64,000 bases of DNA from Actinomyces sp. Marseille-P3109 (GTDB taxonomy: Bacteria > Actinomycetota > Actinomycetes > Actinomycetales > Actinomycetaceae). Under the pieces are notes generated by a model. It saw only the letters and a program-made list of their open reading frames with translations, searched no databases and was not told where the DNA came from. The translations under genes and the position numbers were made by a program. The stretch covers positions 1,107,144-1,171,143 of the forward strand of contig NZ_OOHN01000008.1 of assembly GCF_900323545.1 (NCBI RefSeq), read 5' to 3'. This document shows, in pieces, positions 54,509 through 63,195 of the stretch. Numbering within the stretch: the first letter of the stretch is position 1; every line of letters begins with the position of its first letter.

Positions 54509-56779
54509 ATGTCCTACGACGTCATCGTGATCGGTTCGGGTATTGGCGGGCTGACGACTGCTGGTCTGCTGGCGCGCGCCGCCGGCAAACGAGTTCTTGT
54601 CCTGGAGCGGCATACGGAACCGGGCGGCCTGACCCACACCTTTCGGCGCGACGGCGCCTCCTGGGACGTGGGGGTGCACTACATCGGGCAGGTCGCGCCC
54701 GAAAGCCAGGCCCGTGCCTACTTCGACTACCTCTCCGATGGCGAGTTGGAGTGGAACCGCATGCCGGACGCCTACGACCGGTTCGTCTACCCGGGGCTCG
54801 ATCTGAGCGTCAGCAGCGACCCCAACCGATACGAGCACGACCTGATCGCGGTGTTCCCCACGGAGGCCAGAGCCATTCGCCGTTACTTCAAGGATGTTCG
54901 CCGCACGATATCGTGGGTGACCATGGGCTTCGCCCAGGGGATGGTTCCCCGCCCGATGGCATCACTTCTGAGGGCTGCCCAACGCCTGGGTAGACGGACG
55001 GCCACCAGCACGACGAAGGAGTACCTGGACGCCCACTTCCGCTCCCCCGAGCTCAAGGCCGTCCTTGCCAGCCAGTGGGGAGACTACGGCCTGCCGCCAT
55101 CCCGCTCGGCCTTCGCCGTGCACGCGACGATCGTCTCCCACTACCTTGAGGGCGGATGGTTCCCCAAGGGCGGCAGCGCTCGCATCGCCCGCACCTTCGA
55201 GAAGGGGATCGAGCAGGCAGGAGGAGCTGTCCGCGTCGCTCAGGAGGTCACGGAGATACTCCTTGATGACGGCGGCGCAGCCACGGGGGTCCGAGTCATG
55301 GATCACCGAGGCGCAGCCGTGCGCGAGCGGGTCTACCAGGCCCCTGTCGTGATATCCGCCGTAGGCGCCTTCAACACCTTCAACCGTCTGCTGCCTACGT
55401 CCGGCAGGATCGGTCGCCTCACCGGGCCGACGCGCCGTACTCTGGCGAATCTGGGCACCGGCGCATCGGCGGTCACCGTGTTCCTGCGCCTGCGCGACGA
55501 CCCGCGCAGTATCGACATCGACGGCGGCAACATCTGGGTCAATCAGGATCTCGACCACGAGCGCAGTCAGGAGCACAGCGCCTCCCTGCTGGAGGGCCGC
55601 CCCCATGACGTCTTCGTCTCCTTCCCCTCACTGAAGTCCGGGGAGTCCCCGCACACGGCCGAGATCATCTCCTTCTGCGACGCGAAGGCGTTCCGGCAGT
55701 GGGCCCAGCAGCCGAAAGGACGCCGCGACCCCGAGTACTCCGCCCTCAAGGAGCGCATCGCCCGCGGCATGCTGGAGCTGGCGGATAGCGCGGCACCGGG
55801 CCTGAGCGATCTGGTGGACTACATGGAGGTCTCCACGCCTCTCACCTACGAGCACTACACCGCCCACCCCGCCGGCGCCTTCTACGGACCGCCCGCTACT
55901 CCACTGCGGTACAGGTCCGCCCCGTTGGGCCCGCGTACGGCTATCCCAGGACTGCTTCTGTCCGGGCAGGACGCCGGGAGCGCCGGCATCATGGGCGCCA
56001 TGATGGGCGGGGTGGCGGCAGCCAGTCAGGTGCTCGGTCCACGCGGGTACGCCACCATCGCCTCCGCCCTGAAAGAAGCCCCTGCTATCCCTGACTCGGG
56101 CGGCGCACGCCGGCTGCCCGAGGGCAAGCATCACGCCGTGCTGGCCTCCAAACGCCTCCTCACCCCCAGCGTCTGGGAGGTGGTGCTGCACGTGGAGGGG
56201 CAGATCGGACGATGGGCGCCGGGACAGTTCGCCCGTCTGCACGTGGGCGACGACGCATGGCGCGACTACTCGATCGCGGGCCTTGAGGACAATCGTCTCC
56301 GCCTTCTCATCTCAACCCGGACAGGTGGACGAGGGTCGCAGTTCATCGAGCATGCAGGCACCGGCACCGGAACGGTGGTCGAGCTGCCCCTGGGCGAGTT
56401 CGGACTCGCCGACTCAGGCAGACGCCGACTATTCATTGCCACAGGCACCGGGATCGCCCCGATGCTGGCCATGTTCGCTCAGGCCCCCGGACTAGAGCAC
56501 GACACCCTGCTCTTCGGGTGCCGCGATCGCAGCGAGGACCTGGTCAGCCGGATCAGCTCCCCCATGCCCGGGCGGGTACTGCGCTGCCTGAGCCGCGAGG
56601 AGGCACCCGATACGTTCCACGGACGAGTCACTGACGCACTCCCCGGACTCACCGGCAGCTCCGGGCTCGATCCTCGCAGCACGGAGGTCTACCTGTGCGG
56701 CTCGGCCGCGATGGTGGCCGACACCCGGAGCGTCCTTGAGCGGGCCGGTTATGACTCCGTCTTCACCGAACCGTACTGA
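54509..56779 (+). CDS. Fused flavoprotein: CrtI/retinol-saturase-like domain plus FNR-like reductase domain
   Basis: 756 residues. The N-terminal part (about 1-520) begins with a dinucleotide motif VIVIGSGIGGLTTAG and LERHTEPGGLTHTF, and ends with PGLLLSGQDAGSAGIMGAMMGG. This is the phytoene desaturase/all-trans-retinol 13,14-reductase pattern. The C-terminal part (about 535-756) is a ferredoxin-NADP reductase-like module: RDYSIAG near 584 (FAD), GTGIAPMLAM near 646 (NAD(P)H) and VYLCGSAAMV near 727. No [2Fe-2S] domain follows. The C-terminal half could feed NAD(P)H electrons to the N-terminal half (inference). GAGTGAGGGG precedes the ATG. The substrate is unknown. Confidence 0.85.
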   Translation: MSYDVIVIGSGIGGLTTAGLLARAAGKRVLVLERHTEPGGLTHTFRRDGASWDVGVHYIGQVAPESQARAYFDYLSDGELEWNRMPDAYDRFVYPGLDLSVSSDPNRYEHDLIAVFPTEARAIRRYFKDVRRTISWVTMGFAQGMVPRPMASLLRAAQRLGRRTATSTTKEYLDAHFRSPELKAVLASQWGDYGLPPSRSAFAVHATIVSHYLEGGWFPKGGSARIARTFEKGIEQAGGAVRVAQEVTEILLDDGGAATGVRVMDHRGAAVRERVYQAPVVISAVGAFNTFNRLLPTSGRIGRLTGPTRRTLANLGTGASAVTVFLRLRDDPRSIDIDGGNIWVNQDLDHERSQEHSASLLEGRPHDVFVSFPSLKSGESPHTAEIISFCDAKAFRQWAQQPKGRRDPEYSALKERIARGMLELADSAAPGLSDLVDYMEVSTPLTYEHYTAHPAGAFYGPPATPLRYRSAPLGPRTAIPGLLLSGQDAGSAGIMGAMMGGVAAASQVLGPRGYATIASALKEAPAIPDSGGARRLPEGKHHAVLASKRLLTPSVWEVVLHVEGQIGRWAPGQFARLHVGDDAWRDYSIAGLEDNRLRLLISTRTGGRGSQFIEHAGTGTGTVVELPLGEFGLADSGRRRLFIATGTGIAPMLAMFAQAPGLEHDTLLFGCRDRSEDLVSRISSPMPGRVLRCLSREEAPDTFHGRVTDALPGLTGSSGLDPRSTEVYLCGSAAMVADTRSVLERAGYDSVFTEPY

Positions 56780-56883
56780 ACTCGACCGCGCCGAGCCCAA
56801 CCCTCCTGAGCTCGCGGAAGCCTCTTCGTGCCGGTACCGCCGGTACCGCAGCCACAACGGATACGGAGGCACATGGGCACGAG

Positions 56884-58653
56884 TCAGCCTGCCTCTCGGA
56901 CCTCGGCAACGCGCCATGGTCCTGGAACCAGGATGAGCACGACCTGGCGTGACTCCAGCGCGGGAACCGTCCGCGTTCCGGAGGCACCCGAACGCGTCGA
57001 CGCGCTTTGGGACAGCGTGACCCGCACTGCCCGGGCACCGGGCCAGAGCGTGGCGGCATCCCCGGGCAGCTCCACATCGACCACCTGGCTCACGGAGGTC
57101 TGCAGGCCTCCAACGCTCTCACCGGCCTCGATCAGACCGTTCAGGACCTGCGTATCAGCCTCGGCAGCGGGTGAGCCCGGCACGGTCGTGGCCGCCAGCG
57201 CGCCGGCGTCGGCAGCCGTGAGTGCGCGGTCCCGGGCGGCCGACAGCCCGACGACGACACTGACCATGTCCGCTCCGTCCCCCTCAGCCGTCGGCGAGGC
57301 CGGCGCGCTTGGAGGAGAGTTCTCCGACGCCCCGGGGGAGGCGCCGGTTGAGGGGGCTCCTGAGCGGGAGCCGGCCGGTGCGTGTGGCGGCAGGCGCGTC
57401 GTCGAGGTCGGAGCAGCGCCGAGCGCCCATGCCGGCCTCAGCGACACCAGCCCTCTCGCCGGCCCCCAGGCGACCATGCAGGCGGCGACGAGCAGCACAG
57501 CCGCACACCCCCAGATGCGGACGTGCCCGCGCCCCTCTCGCCGACCTCTGCCCCAGCGGATGACCGCTGGAGCCCGCCCAGCACGGTTCGCACCACCAGG
57601 GTCCTTTTCTTCACGCCTACCGGAACCATCTCGAGGTCCTGCCTTCGACCTCATCCTGCCGCCCGGCCTGGTCCCGGACCGGGCCCCCAGCCTGGACCCC
57701 ACGGTGCGTGTCGGCGTGCGGGCCGCGGCACGCAACGATCCAGCGGCGAGCCGGGCGCCGTCGGGCAGCTCGATGGCCGAGGCCTGACCCAGCTCCGGAG
57801 CACGGGCCGCCAGGTCGCGGGCAGTCGGGCGGTCGGCCGGATCCTCGGCCAGGGCGTCGCCCAGGAAGCCCGCCAGCCGTCGGGCCCCGCCTCCGCCCTG
57901 CCCCGCGCACTCGGTCAGAAGGCGGGCCAGAGCATAGACGTCGGAGGCCGCCGACGCCGGAGCGCCCTTGAGCCGCTCGGGGGCGGCGCACTCCTTCGTC
58001 CCCGCCTCCATCGCGGACGCCAGCAGGTCGACAAGGACCGGACGACCTTCGGTGGTCACCAGGACGTTGCCGCTGGAGACGTCGCCGTGGACGGCGCCGT
58101 GCTCATGGAGGTAGGCCAGCGCGGAGCCGAGGACGTCCAGGATGGCGGCCAGGTGGGAGAGGCTGAGCCTGCCTCTGGCTCCCAGGACCACGTCGAGCCC
58201 TGCGCCGTCGATGAGATCCATGATGACGGCGGCCCTCTCCTCCGGCAGGGCCACCACCTCCCGCACGGTCACCAGGCCAGGATGACGCAGGACGCGCAGA
58301 TCGGCCAGTCTCCGTAGGACGGACGCTCCGCCGCGTCCATGAGGCAGGTCGACGACCCTGATGACCACATGACGTCCCTGCGCGTCCAGCCCACGCCGGG
58401 GCGCACAGGCGGCGGTGGAGCGCCCCATCACCTCACCGACGGTATAGCCCTGCTGAGTCAGGGCCGTGAGCGCCGATCCTGGAATGCCCGGTTCGGCATC
58501 GGAGATCGGGATCCTGGAGGCGCGGGGCCTGCGCACGCCGCGCCTCCGAGGCACCGGGCGACGGGCCGGCCGGCTGTGTCCTGCACCGTCGGCATTGCTA
58601 TCGGGCGGACGGTCACCGGGGCGGGGGCGCATCGTTGGGCTCATGCACTCCAT
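56884..58653 (-). CDS. Degenerate membrane-anchored Ser/Thr protein kinase homologue
   Basis: 589 residues. A kinase-like domain spans about 68-290: the catalytic loop reads VHGDVSSGNVLV (Asp191, Asn196), with an APE motif (224-226) and SDVYALARLL. The glycine loop is eroded, the beta-3 lysine position is Arg99 (VVIRV), and DFG is DLL (209-211). Catalysis is doubtful, so it may be a pseudokinase. A basic linker, one membrane helix (about 378-396) and an extracellular Pro/Ser/Ala-rich stalk with a small C-terminal domain follow. The start at 58653 is uncertain (ATG also at 58644). Convergent with the flavoprotein gene and divergent from lipB. Confidence 0.75.
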   Translation of the reverse strand: MECMSPTMRPRPGDRPPDSNADGAGHSRPARRPVPRRRGVRRPRASRIPISDAEPGIPGSALTALTQQGYTVGEVMGRSTAACAPRRGLDAQGRHVVIRVVDLPHGRGGASVLRRLADLRVLRHPGLVTVREVVALPEERAAVIMDLIDGAGLDVVLGARGRLSLSHLAAILDVLGSALAYLHEHGAVHGDVSSGNVLVTTEGRPVLVDLLASAMEAGTKECAAPERLKGAPASAASDVYALARLLTECAGQGGGGARRLAGFLGDALAEDPADRPTARDLAARAPELGQASAIELPDGARLAAGSLRAAARTPTRTVGSRLGARSGTRPGGRMRSKAGPRDGSGRREEKDPGGANRAGRAPAVIRWGRGRREGRGHVRIWGCAAVLLVAACMVAWGPARGLVSLRPAWALGAAPTSTTRLPPHAPAGSRSGAPSTGASPGASENSPPSAPASPTAEGDGADMVSVVVGLSAARDRALTAADAGALAATTVPGSPAAEADTQVLNGLIEAGESVGGLQTSVSQVVDVELPGDAATLWPGARAVRVTLSQSASTRSGASGTRTVPALESRQVVLILVPGPWRVAEVREAG

Positions 58654-58734
58654 GGTCACCACGCCGACGTCAGATGGCCAGACCGCGCTGCCAGCCTGTG
58701 GATAACTCCGGTTCTTGCACCGGTTGTGGTCACG

Positions 58735-58740
58735 TAGGCT
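58735..58740 (+). promoter_or_regulatory. Putative leaderless -10 box of lipB
   Basis: TAGGCT is separated by six bases from the GTG start at 58747, with no Shine-Dalgarno sequence between. Confidence 0.6.
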
Positions 58741-58746
58741 GTCCCC

Positions 58747-59460
58747 GTGCTGCGTCAGGACGTGGAGCTCGGCTCCCGACTCATCCCCTTCAGTGAGGGC
58801 TGGGAGCGACAACGAGCCGTCCATGCCGAGGTCGTGGCGGGCCGCCGGCCCAGCACGCTGCTGCTCATGGAGCACGAGCCGGTCTACACGGTCGGCAGAC
58901 GCACCCACACGTGGGAGCGGCCCGACGGCGACGTCGTCGAGCCCGGGCACGTTCCGGTCATCGACGTGGACCGCGGCGGCAAGACCACCTGGCACGGGCC
59001 GGGCCAGCTGACCGTCTACCCGATCCTCCGCCTGGCCGCACCGATCGACGTCATCCGTTACGTGCGGGCGCTGGAGGCCGCCGTCATCGACGTGTGCGCT
59101 CTCCACGGCCTGGAGACGATCCGGGTCGAGGGACGCTCAGGGGTCTGGGTGCCGGCCGACCCCGCGAGCACCCTCGCGGACACCACGGCACCCGGCCAGT
59201 ACCCTCGTGCCGAGCGCAAGATCTGCGCCCTGGGAGTGAGGGTCGCTCGGGGAGTGACGATGCACGGGATCGGCCTCAACGTGAACCCGGATCTGGACGC
59301 CTTCTCCCTGGATCGGATCATCCCCTGCGGGATCGACGACGCCGGAGTGACCTCCTTGAGCGTGGAGACTGGCCGGCACCTGACCACCAGCGCCCCCGCG
59401 AACGCCCTGGTAGCGGCCCTGGAGACCCACCTGGCGCCGTTGGTGGCAGACGCCACGTGA
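58747..59460 (+). CDS. lipB: Lipoyl(octanoyl) transferase LipB
   Basis: 237 residues. It moves the octanoyl group from acyl carrier protein to the lipoyl domains of E2 and H proteins. The motif [18 protein letters not shown], the catalytic Lys158 ([10 protein letters not shown]) and the acyl-enzyme Cys194 (IIPCG) are present. lipA follows after about 93 bases. The product serves SucB upstream. Confidence 0.96.
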   Translation: MLRQDVELGSRLIPFSEGWERQRAVHAEVVAGRRPSTLLLMEHEPVYTVGRRTHTWERPDGDVVEPGHVPVIDVDRGGKTTWHGPGQLTVYPILRLAAPIDVIRYVRALEAAVIDVCALHGLETIRVEGRSGVWVPADPASTLADTTAPGQYPRAERKICALGVRVARGVTMHGIGLNVNPDLDAFSLDRIIPCGIDDAGVTSLSVETGRHLTTSAPANALVAALETHLAPLVADAT

Positions 59461-59553
59461 CAACAGCCGCCCATATCTAGGCCCGAGGTCCTACGAATCG
59501 CCGGGAGGGTATTAGACTCCCTATGGAATCGTCGTCGGCGAGGAGAGTTAGAC

Positions 59554-60585
59554 GTGAGCACCACCGTGGCCCCCGAAGGACGCAAGCTCCTGCGGGTCGA
59601 GGCGCGCAACGCCCAGACGCCCATCGAGTCCAAGCCCGACTGGCTGCGCACCCGGGCGGTCGTCTCCGAGACCTACCAGGAGGTCCGCGGCCTGGTGCGG
59701 GAGAAGAGCCTGCACACGGTGTGCGCCGAGGCCAACTGCCCCAACATCTACGAGTGCTGGAACGATCGTGAGGCCACCTTCCTGGTGGGTGGAGAGATGT
59801 GCACGCGTCGCTGCGACTTCTGCGACATCGCCACCGGCCGCCCCACCGAGTACGACGTCGACGAGCCCAGGCGCGTCGCGATCTCGATCATGGAGATGGA
59901 CCTGCGCTACGCCACCGTCACCGGGGTGGCCCGTGACGACCGCCCCGACGGCGGGGCCTGGCTCTACGCCGAGACCGCCCGCCAGGTGCACGAGCTCTCT
60001 CCGGGCACCGGGGTCGAACTGCTCATCCCCGATTTCAAGGGGAACCCCGACGCGCTTGAGGACGTCTTCTCCTCGCGCCCCGAGGTGCTCGGACACAACC
60101 TGGAGACCGTCCCCCGCATCTTCAAGCGCATTCGACCGGCCTTCTCCTACGAGGGCAGCCTTGACGTCATCACCGCCGCCTCGGAGGCGGGGCTGGTCAC
60201 CAAGTCCAACCTCATCCTGGGAATGGGTGAGACCCGTGACGAGATCGAGGCGGCGATGGCCGCCCTGGTGGAGGCTCGCTGCGACATCCTCACCATCACG
60301 CAGTACCTGCGTCCCTCCAAGCTGCACCACCCCGTTGACCGCTGGGTCAAGCCCCAGGAGTTCGTGGAGCTGAGCCGACTGGCTGAGGACATCGGCTTCG
60401 CGGCTGTCATGAGCGGCCCGATGGTGCGCTCCTCCTACCGGGCCGGGATGCTGTGGGGACGGGCCATGGTCAAGCGCGGCTGGCCCATCCCCGAGCGCCT
60501 GGCCCAGCTCGCCGAGCCCGCCACCGCCCGTCAGGAGGCGTCAGCCCTCCTGGGGACCCACCCCCACCTCGCCGCCGCCTGCTGA
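59554..60585 (+). CDS. lipA: Lipoyl synthase LipA
   Basis: 343 residues, radical SAM. It inserts two sulfurs into the octanoyl chain. The auxiliary cluster cysteines are Cys57, Cys62 and Cys68 ([12 protein letters not shown]), the SAM cluster cysteines are Cys83, Cys87 and Cys90 (CTRRCDFC), and the serine ligand is in RSSYRAG near the C-terminus. The GTG at 59554 has GAGGAGAG upstream, so unlike lipB it has a normal leader. Confidence 0.97.
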   Translation: MSTTVAPEGRKLLRVEARNAQTPIESKPDWLRTRAVVSETYQEVRGLVREKSLHTVCAEANCPNIYECWNDREATFLVGGEMCTRRCDFCDIATGRPTEYDVDEPRRVAISIMEMDLRYATVTGVARDDRPDGGAWLYAETARQVHELSPGTGVELLIPDFKGNPDALEDVFSSRPEVLGHNLETVPRIFKRIRPAFSYEGSLDVITAASEAGLVTKSNLILGMGETRDEIEAAMAALVEARCDILTITQYLRPSKLHHPVDRWVKPQEFVELSRLAEDIGFAAVMSGPMVRSSYRAGMLWGRAMVKRGWPIPERLAQLAEPATARQEASALLGTHPHLAAAC

Positions 60586-60680
60586 GAGCCGGGAGCCGAG
60601 CTTCACGTACCGACTTCTTCGCGCACGCGAGTCGGCCACGCTGACGGCGAGACCATGTGTGGCAGCGCACCGACGTCGTC

Positions 60681-60686
60681 TATTGT
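60681..60686 (+). promoter_or_regulatory. Putative leaderless -10 box of the DUF4191 gene
   Basis: TATTGT is separated by six bases from the GTG at 60693, with no ribosome-binding site between. Confidence 0.6.
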
Positions 60687-60692
60687 GTGCCC

Positions 60693-61412
60693 GTGAGTAG
60701 TGCCCAGTCCCCCCAGCCGAAGAAGAAGCGCCGGCTGGCCCAGTACCTTCAGAACATCAAGGACTCCTACACGATCTCGCGGCGCAGCTACCCGTGGATC
60801 GGATGGGCGATGCTGGCCGCGTCCGCCGCCTGCCTCGCCCTGGGCGTTGCCATAGCCTTCGCCAGTGGGATGTCCCTGTGGTACTGGCTGTTCCTGAGCA
60901 TCCTTCTGGCGCTCATGGTCGACATGATCATCCTGTCCATGACGGTGCGTCGAGCCTCCTACGCCCAGATCGAGGGGATGCCGGGAGCGACCAAGGCAGT
61001 CCTCGACCAGATCGGGCGCGGCTGGTACGTGGAGTCCGAACCCGTGGCCTTCACCAAGAACCAGGACCTCGTGTGGAGGCTGGTGGGGCGCCCCGGCGTC
61101 GTGCTCATCGCGGAGGGACCGGGAAACCGCACCCGCCGCATGCTGGCCGAGGAGGAGCGCAAGGTCCACCGGCTGCTGTCAACGGTCCCCATCCACACGC
61201 TTCAGGTGGGTACCGACGCCGGACAGGTGCGTCTGACCGATCTGTCCAAGACGCTGCGCCAGCTCCCGACCAAGCCAACGGCGCTGACCGACGCCGAGAT
61301 CACCCAGGTCTCCAAGCGACTGGCATCGATGGCCGGCAGGAACCTCCCGATCCCCAAGCACATCGATCCCAACCGGGTACGCCCCGACCGTCGCGCGATG
61401 CGCGGCCGTTGA
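60693..61412 (+). CDS. DUF4191 membrane protein
   Basis: 239 residues. A basic N-terminus ([14 protein letters not shown]) leads into two membrane helices ([22 protein letters not shown] and [19 protein letters not shown]), then a soluble cytoplasmic domain ([30 protein letters not shown]). DUF4191 is actinobacterial and regularly lies between lipA and glnA; the function is unknown. The GTG at 60693 fits the leaderless promoter. Confidence 0.88.
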   Translation: MSSAQSPQPKKKRRLAQYLQNIKDSYTISRRSYPWIGWAMLAASAACLALGVAIAFASGMSLWYWLFLSILLALMVDMIILSMTVRRASYAQIEGMPGATKAVLDQIGRGWYVESEPVAFTKNQDLVWRLVGRPGVVLIAEGPGNRTRRMLAEEERKVHRLLSTVPIHTLQVGTDAGQVRLTDLSKTLRQLPTKPTALTDAEITQVSKRLASMAGRNLPIPKHIDPNRVRPDRRAMRGR

Positions 61413-61546
61413 GCGCCGGGCCGGCTCCTCCCCGTCCTCAGCCTTCGCGATCACCGCATAGCAGCCCTTTTCCCTGGGCTCTGTGCAGAAAATGGGCGAA
61501 ACACTCAGGCAACACCCACGCCATTCCTTTGTCACGGGCGGATCAA

Positions 61547-61552
61547 TATAGT
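61547..61552 (+). promoter_or_regulatory. Possible -10 box of glnA
   Basis: TATAGT lies 64 bases before the glnA ATG, in an AT-richer part of the 203-base gap. No convincing -35 at 16-18 bases and no recognisable GlnR or AmtR site were seen. Confidence 0.4.
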
Positions 61553-61615
61553 TGCCGATGTCAGCCGCAGTGCATACGCGTGGAGTATGTGCGCAGCCCC
61601 CCATCTGGAGGAGAT

Positions 61616-63040
61616 ATGTTCAAGGACGCATCCGAGGCACTGACGTTCATCGAGAAGGAGAATGTCGCGCTGGTCGATGTGCGGTTCTGCGACCTACCGG
61701 GCGTCATGCAGCACTTCACCATTCCCGTGGCCGCGTTCAAGGACGAGGCCCTCACCGAGGGGCTCATGTTCGACGGCTCCTCGATCCGCGGCTTCACCGC
61801 GATCCACGAGTCGGACATGAAATTGGTTCCGGATGTGACCACCGCCTTCCTGGACCCCTTCCGCGAGGAGAAGACTCTGGTCGTCAACTTCTCGATCGTG
61901 GACCCCTTCACCGATGAGGTCTACTCGCGCGATCCGCGCTCCATCGCGGCCAAGGCGGAGGACTACCTGCGCTCCACCGGAATCGCCGACACCTGCTACA
62001 TCGGCGCGGAGGCCGAGTTCTACCTCTTCGACTCGGTGCGTTACGAGTCCTCGCCGGCCGAGTCCTTCTACGCCATCGACTCCGCCGAGGCGGCCTGGAA
62101 CACCGGGCGCGAGGAGGAGGGCGGCAACAAGGGCTACAAGACCGCCTTCAAGGGCGGTTACTTCCCCGTCTCCCCCAACGACCAGATGGCCGATATCCGT
62201 GACCGCATGGTGCGCACCTGCCTGGCCGCCGGCCTGGAGATCGAAAGGGCCCATCACGAGGTCGGCACCGCCGGGCAGCAGGAGATCAACTACCGCTTCA
62301 GCTCCCTGCTGGCCGCCGGCGACGACATGATGAAGTTCAAGTACATCATCAAGAACGAGGCCTGGCGCAACGGCAAGACGGCGACCTTCATGCCCAAGCC
62401 AATCTTCGGCGACAACGGCTCGGGCATGCACACGCACCACTCGTTGTGGAAGGAAGGCAAGCCGCTGTTCTTCGACGAGCGCGGCTACGGCCAGCTCTCC
62501 GACCTGGCCCGCTGGTACATCGGTGGGATCCTCGCCCATGCCCCGGCACTGCTGGCCTTCACCAACCCGTCGGTGAACTCCTTCCACCGTCTGGTCCCCG
62601 GCTTCGAGGCACCGGTCAACCTGGTCTACTCGGCCCGCAACCGCTCGGCCTGCATCCGTATCCCCGTCACGGGCTCCTCCCCCAAGGCCAAGCGCGTGGA
62701 GTACCGGGTGCCGGACCCCTCGTCCAACCCCTACCTGTGCTTCACCGCCGTCCTCATGGCGGGCATCGACGGCATCCGCAATCGGATCGAGCCTCGTGAG
62801 CCCATCGACAAGGACCTCTACGAGCTCGCACCCGAGGAGTACTTCGACATCGACAAGCTCCCCGACAGCCTGGACCAGGCGCTGGAGGCGCTGGAGGAGG
62901 ACCACGACTTCCTCACCGAGGGAGACGTCTTCACCCCCGATCTCATCGAGACCTGGATCGAGTACAAGCGCTCCAACGAGATCGAGCCGCTGCGGCTGCG
63001 CCCCCACCCCTACGAGTTCCAGCTCTACTACGACCTGTGA
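61616..63040 (+). CDS. glnA: Glutamine synthetase type I
   Basis: 474 residues. It forms glutamine from glutamate and ammonia with ATP. Conserved parts are FDGSSIRGF, the metal-site [21 protein letters not shown] and [10 protein letters not shown]. The adenylylation tyrosine is Tyr402 in DLYELAPEE, so GlnE control is likely. GGAGGAG precedes the ATG. A strong terminator follows. Confidence 0.97.
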   Translation: MFKDASEALTFIEKENVALVDVRFCDLPGVMQHFTIPVAAFKDEALTEGLMFDGSSIRGFTAIHESDMKLVPDVTTAFLDPFREEKTLVVNFSIVDPFTDEVYSRDPRSIAAKAEDYLRSTGIADTCYIGAEAEFYLFDSVRYESSPAESFYAIDSAEAAWNTGREEEGGNKGYKTAFKGGYFPVSPNDQMADIRDRMVRTCLAAGLEIERAHHEVGTAGQQEINYRFSSLLAAGDDMMKFKYIIKNEAWRNGKTATFMPKPIFGDNGSGMHTHHSLWKEGKPLFFDERGYGQLSDLARWYIGGILAHAPALLAFTNPSVNSFHRLVPGFEAPVNLVYSARNRSACIRIPVTGSSPKAKRVEYRVPDPSSNPYLCFTAVLMAGIDGIRNRIEPREPIDKDLYELAPEEYFDIDKLPDSLDQALEALEEDHDFLTEGDVFTPDLIETWIEYKRSNEIEPLRLRPHPYEFQLYYDL

Positions 63041-63057
63041 GCCGTTGATGCAGTTCA

Positions 63058-63103
63058 GACGTCGGCCCTGAGCCTCCTGCTCATGAGGCTCAGGGCCGAC
63101 GTC
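63058..63103 (+). terminator. Terminator of glnA
   Basis: A perfect 18-bp stem (63058-63075 with 63086-63103) with a 10-base loop lies 17 bases after the glnA stop. Confidence 0.85.
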
Positions 63104-63126
63104 GTGCTGTATGCCACCCTCAACGA

Positions 63127-63157
63127 TTGCATACCTATACCGTATTGCGGATATTCT
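63127..63157 (+). promoter_or_regulatory. Promoter of the ABC substrate-binding gene
   Basis: TTGCAT (63127-63132) and TATTCT (63152-63157) are separated by 19 bases in an AT-rich tract, 40-70 bases before the ATG at 63196. Confidence 0.55.
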
Positions 63158-63195
63158 TTCTCTGTCTTGATCAACTCCGAAAAGGACAACCCACG

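Noticed and set aside
59479..59494. TAGG...GTCCTA near lipA as a fourth GGAC-N4-GTCC site
   Set aside because: It lacks the GGAC half and has different spacing, so it does not fit the motif.
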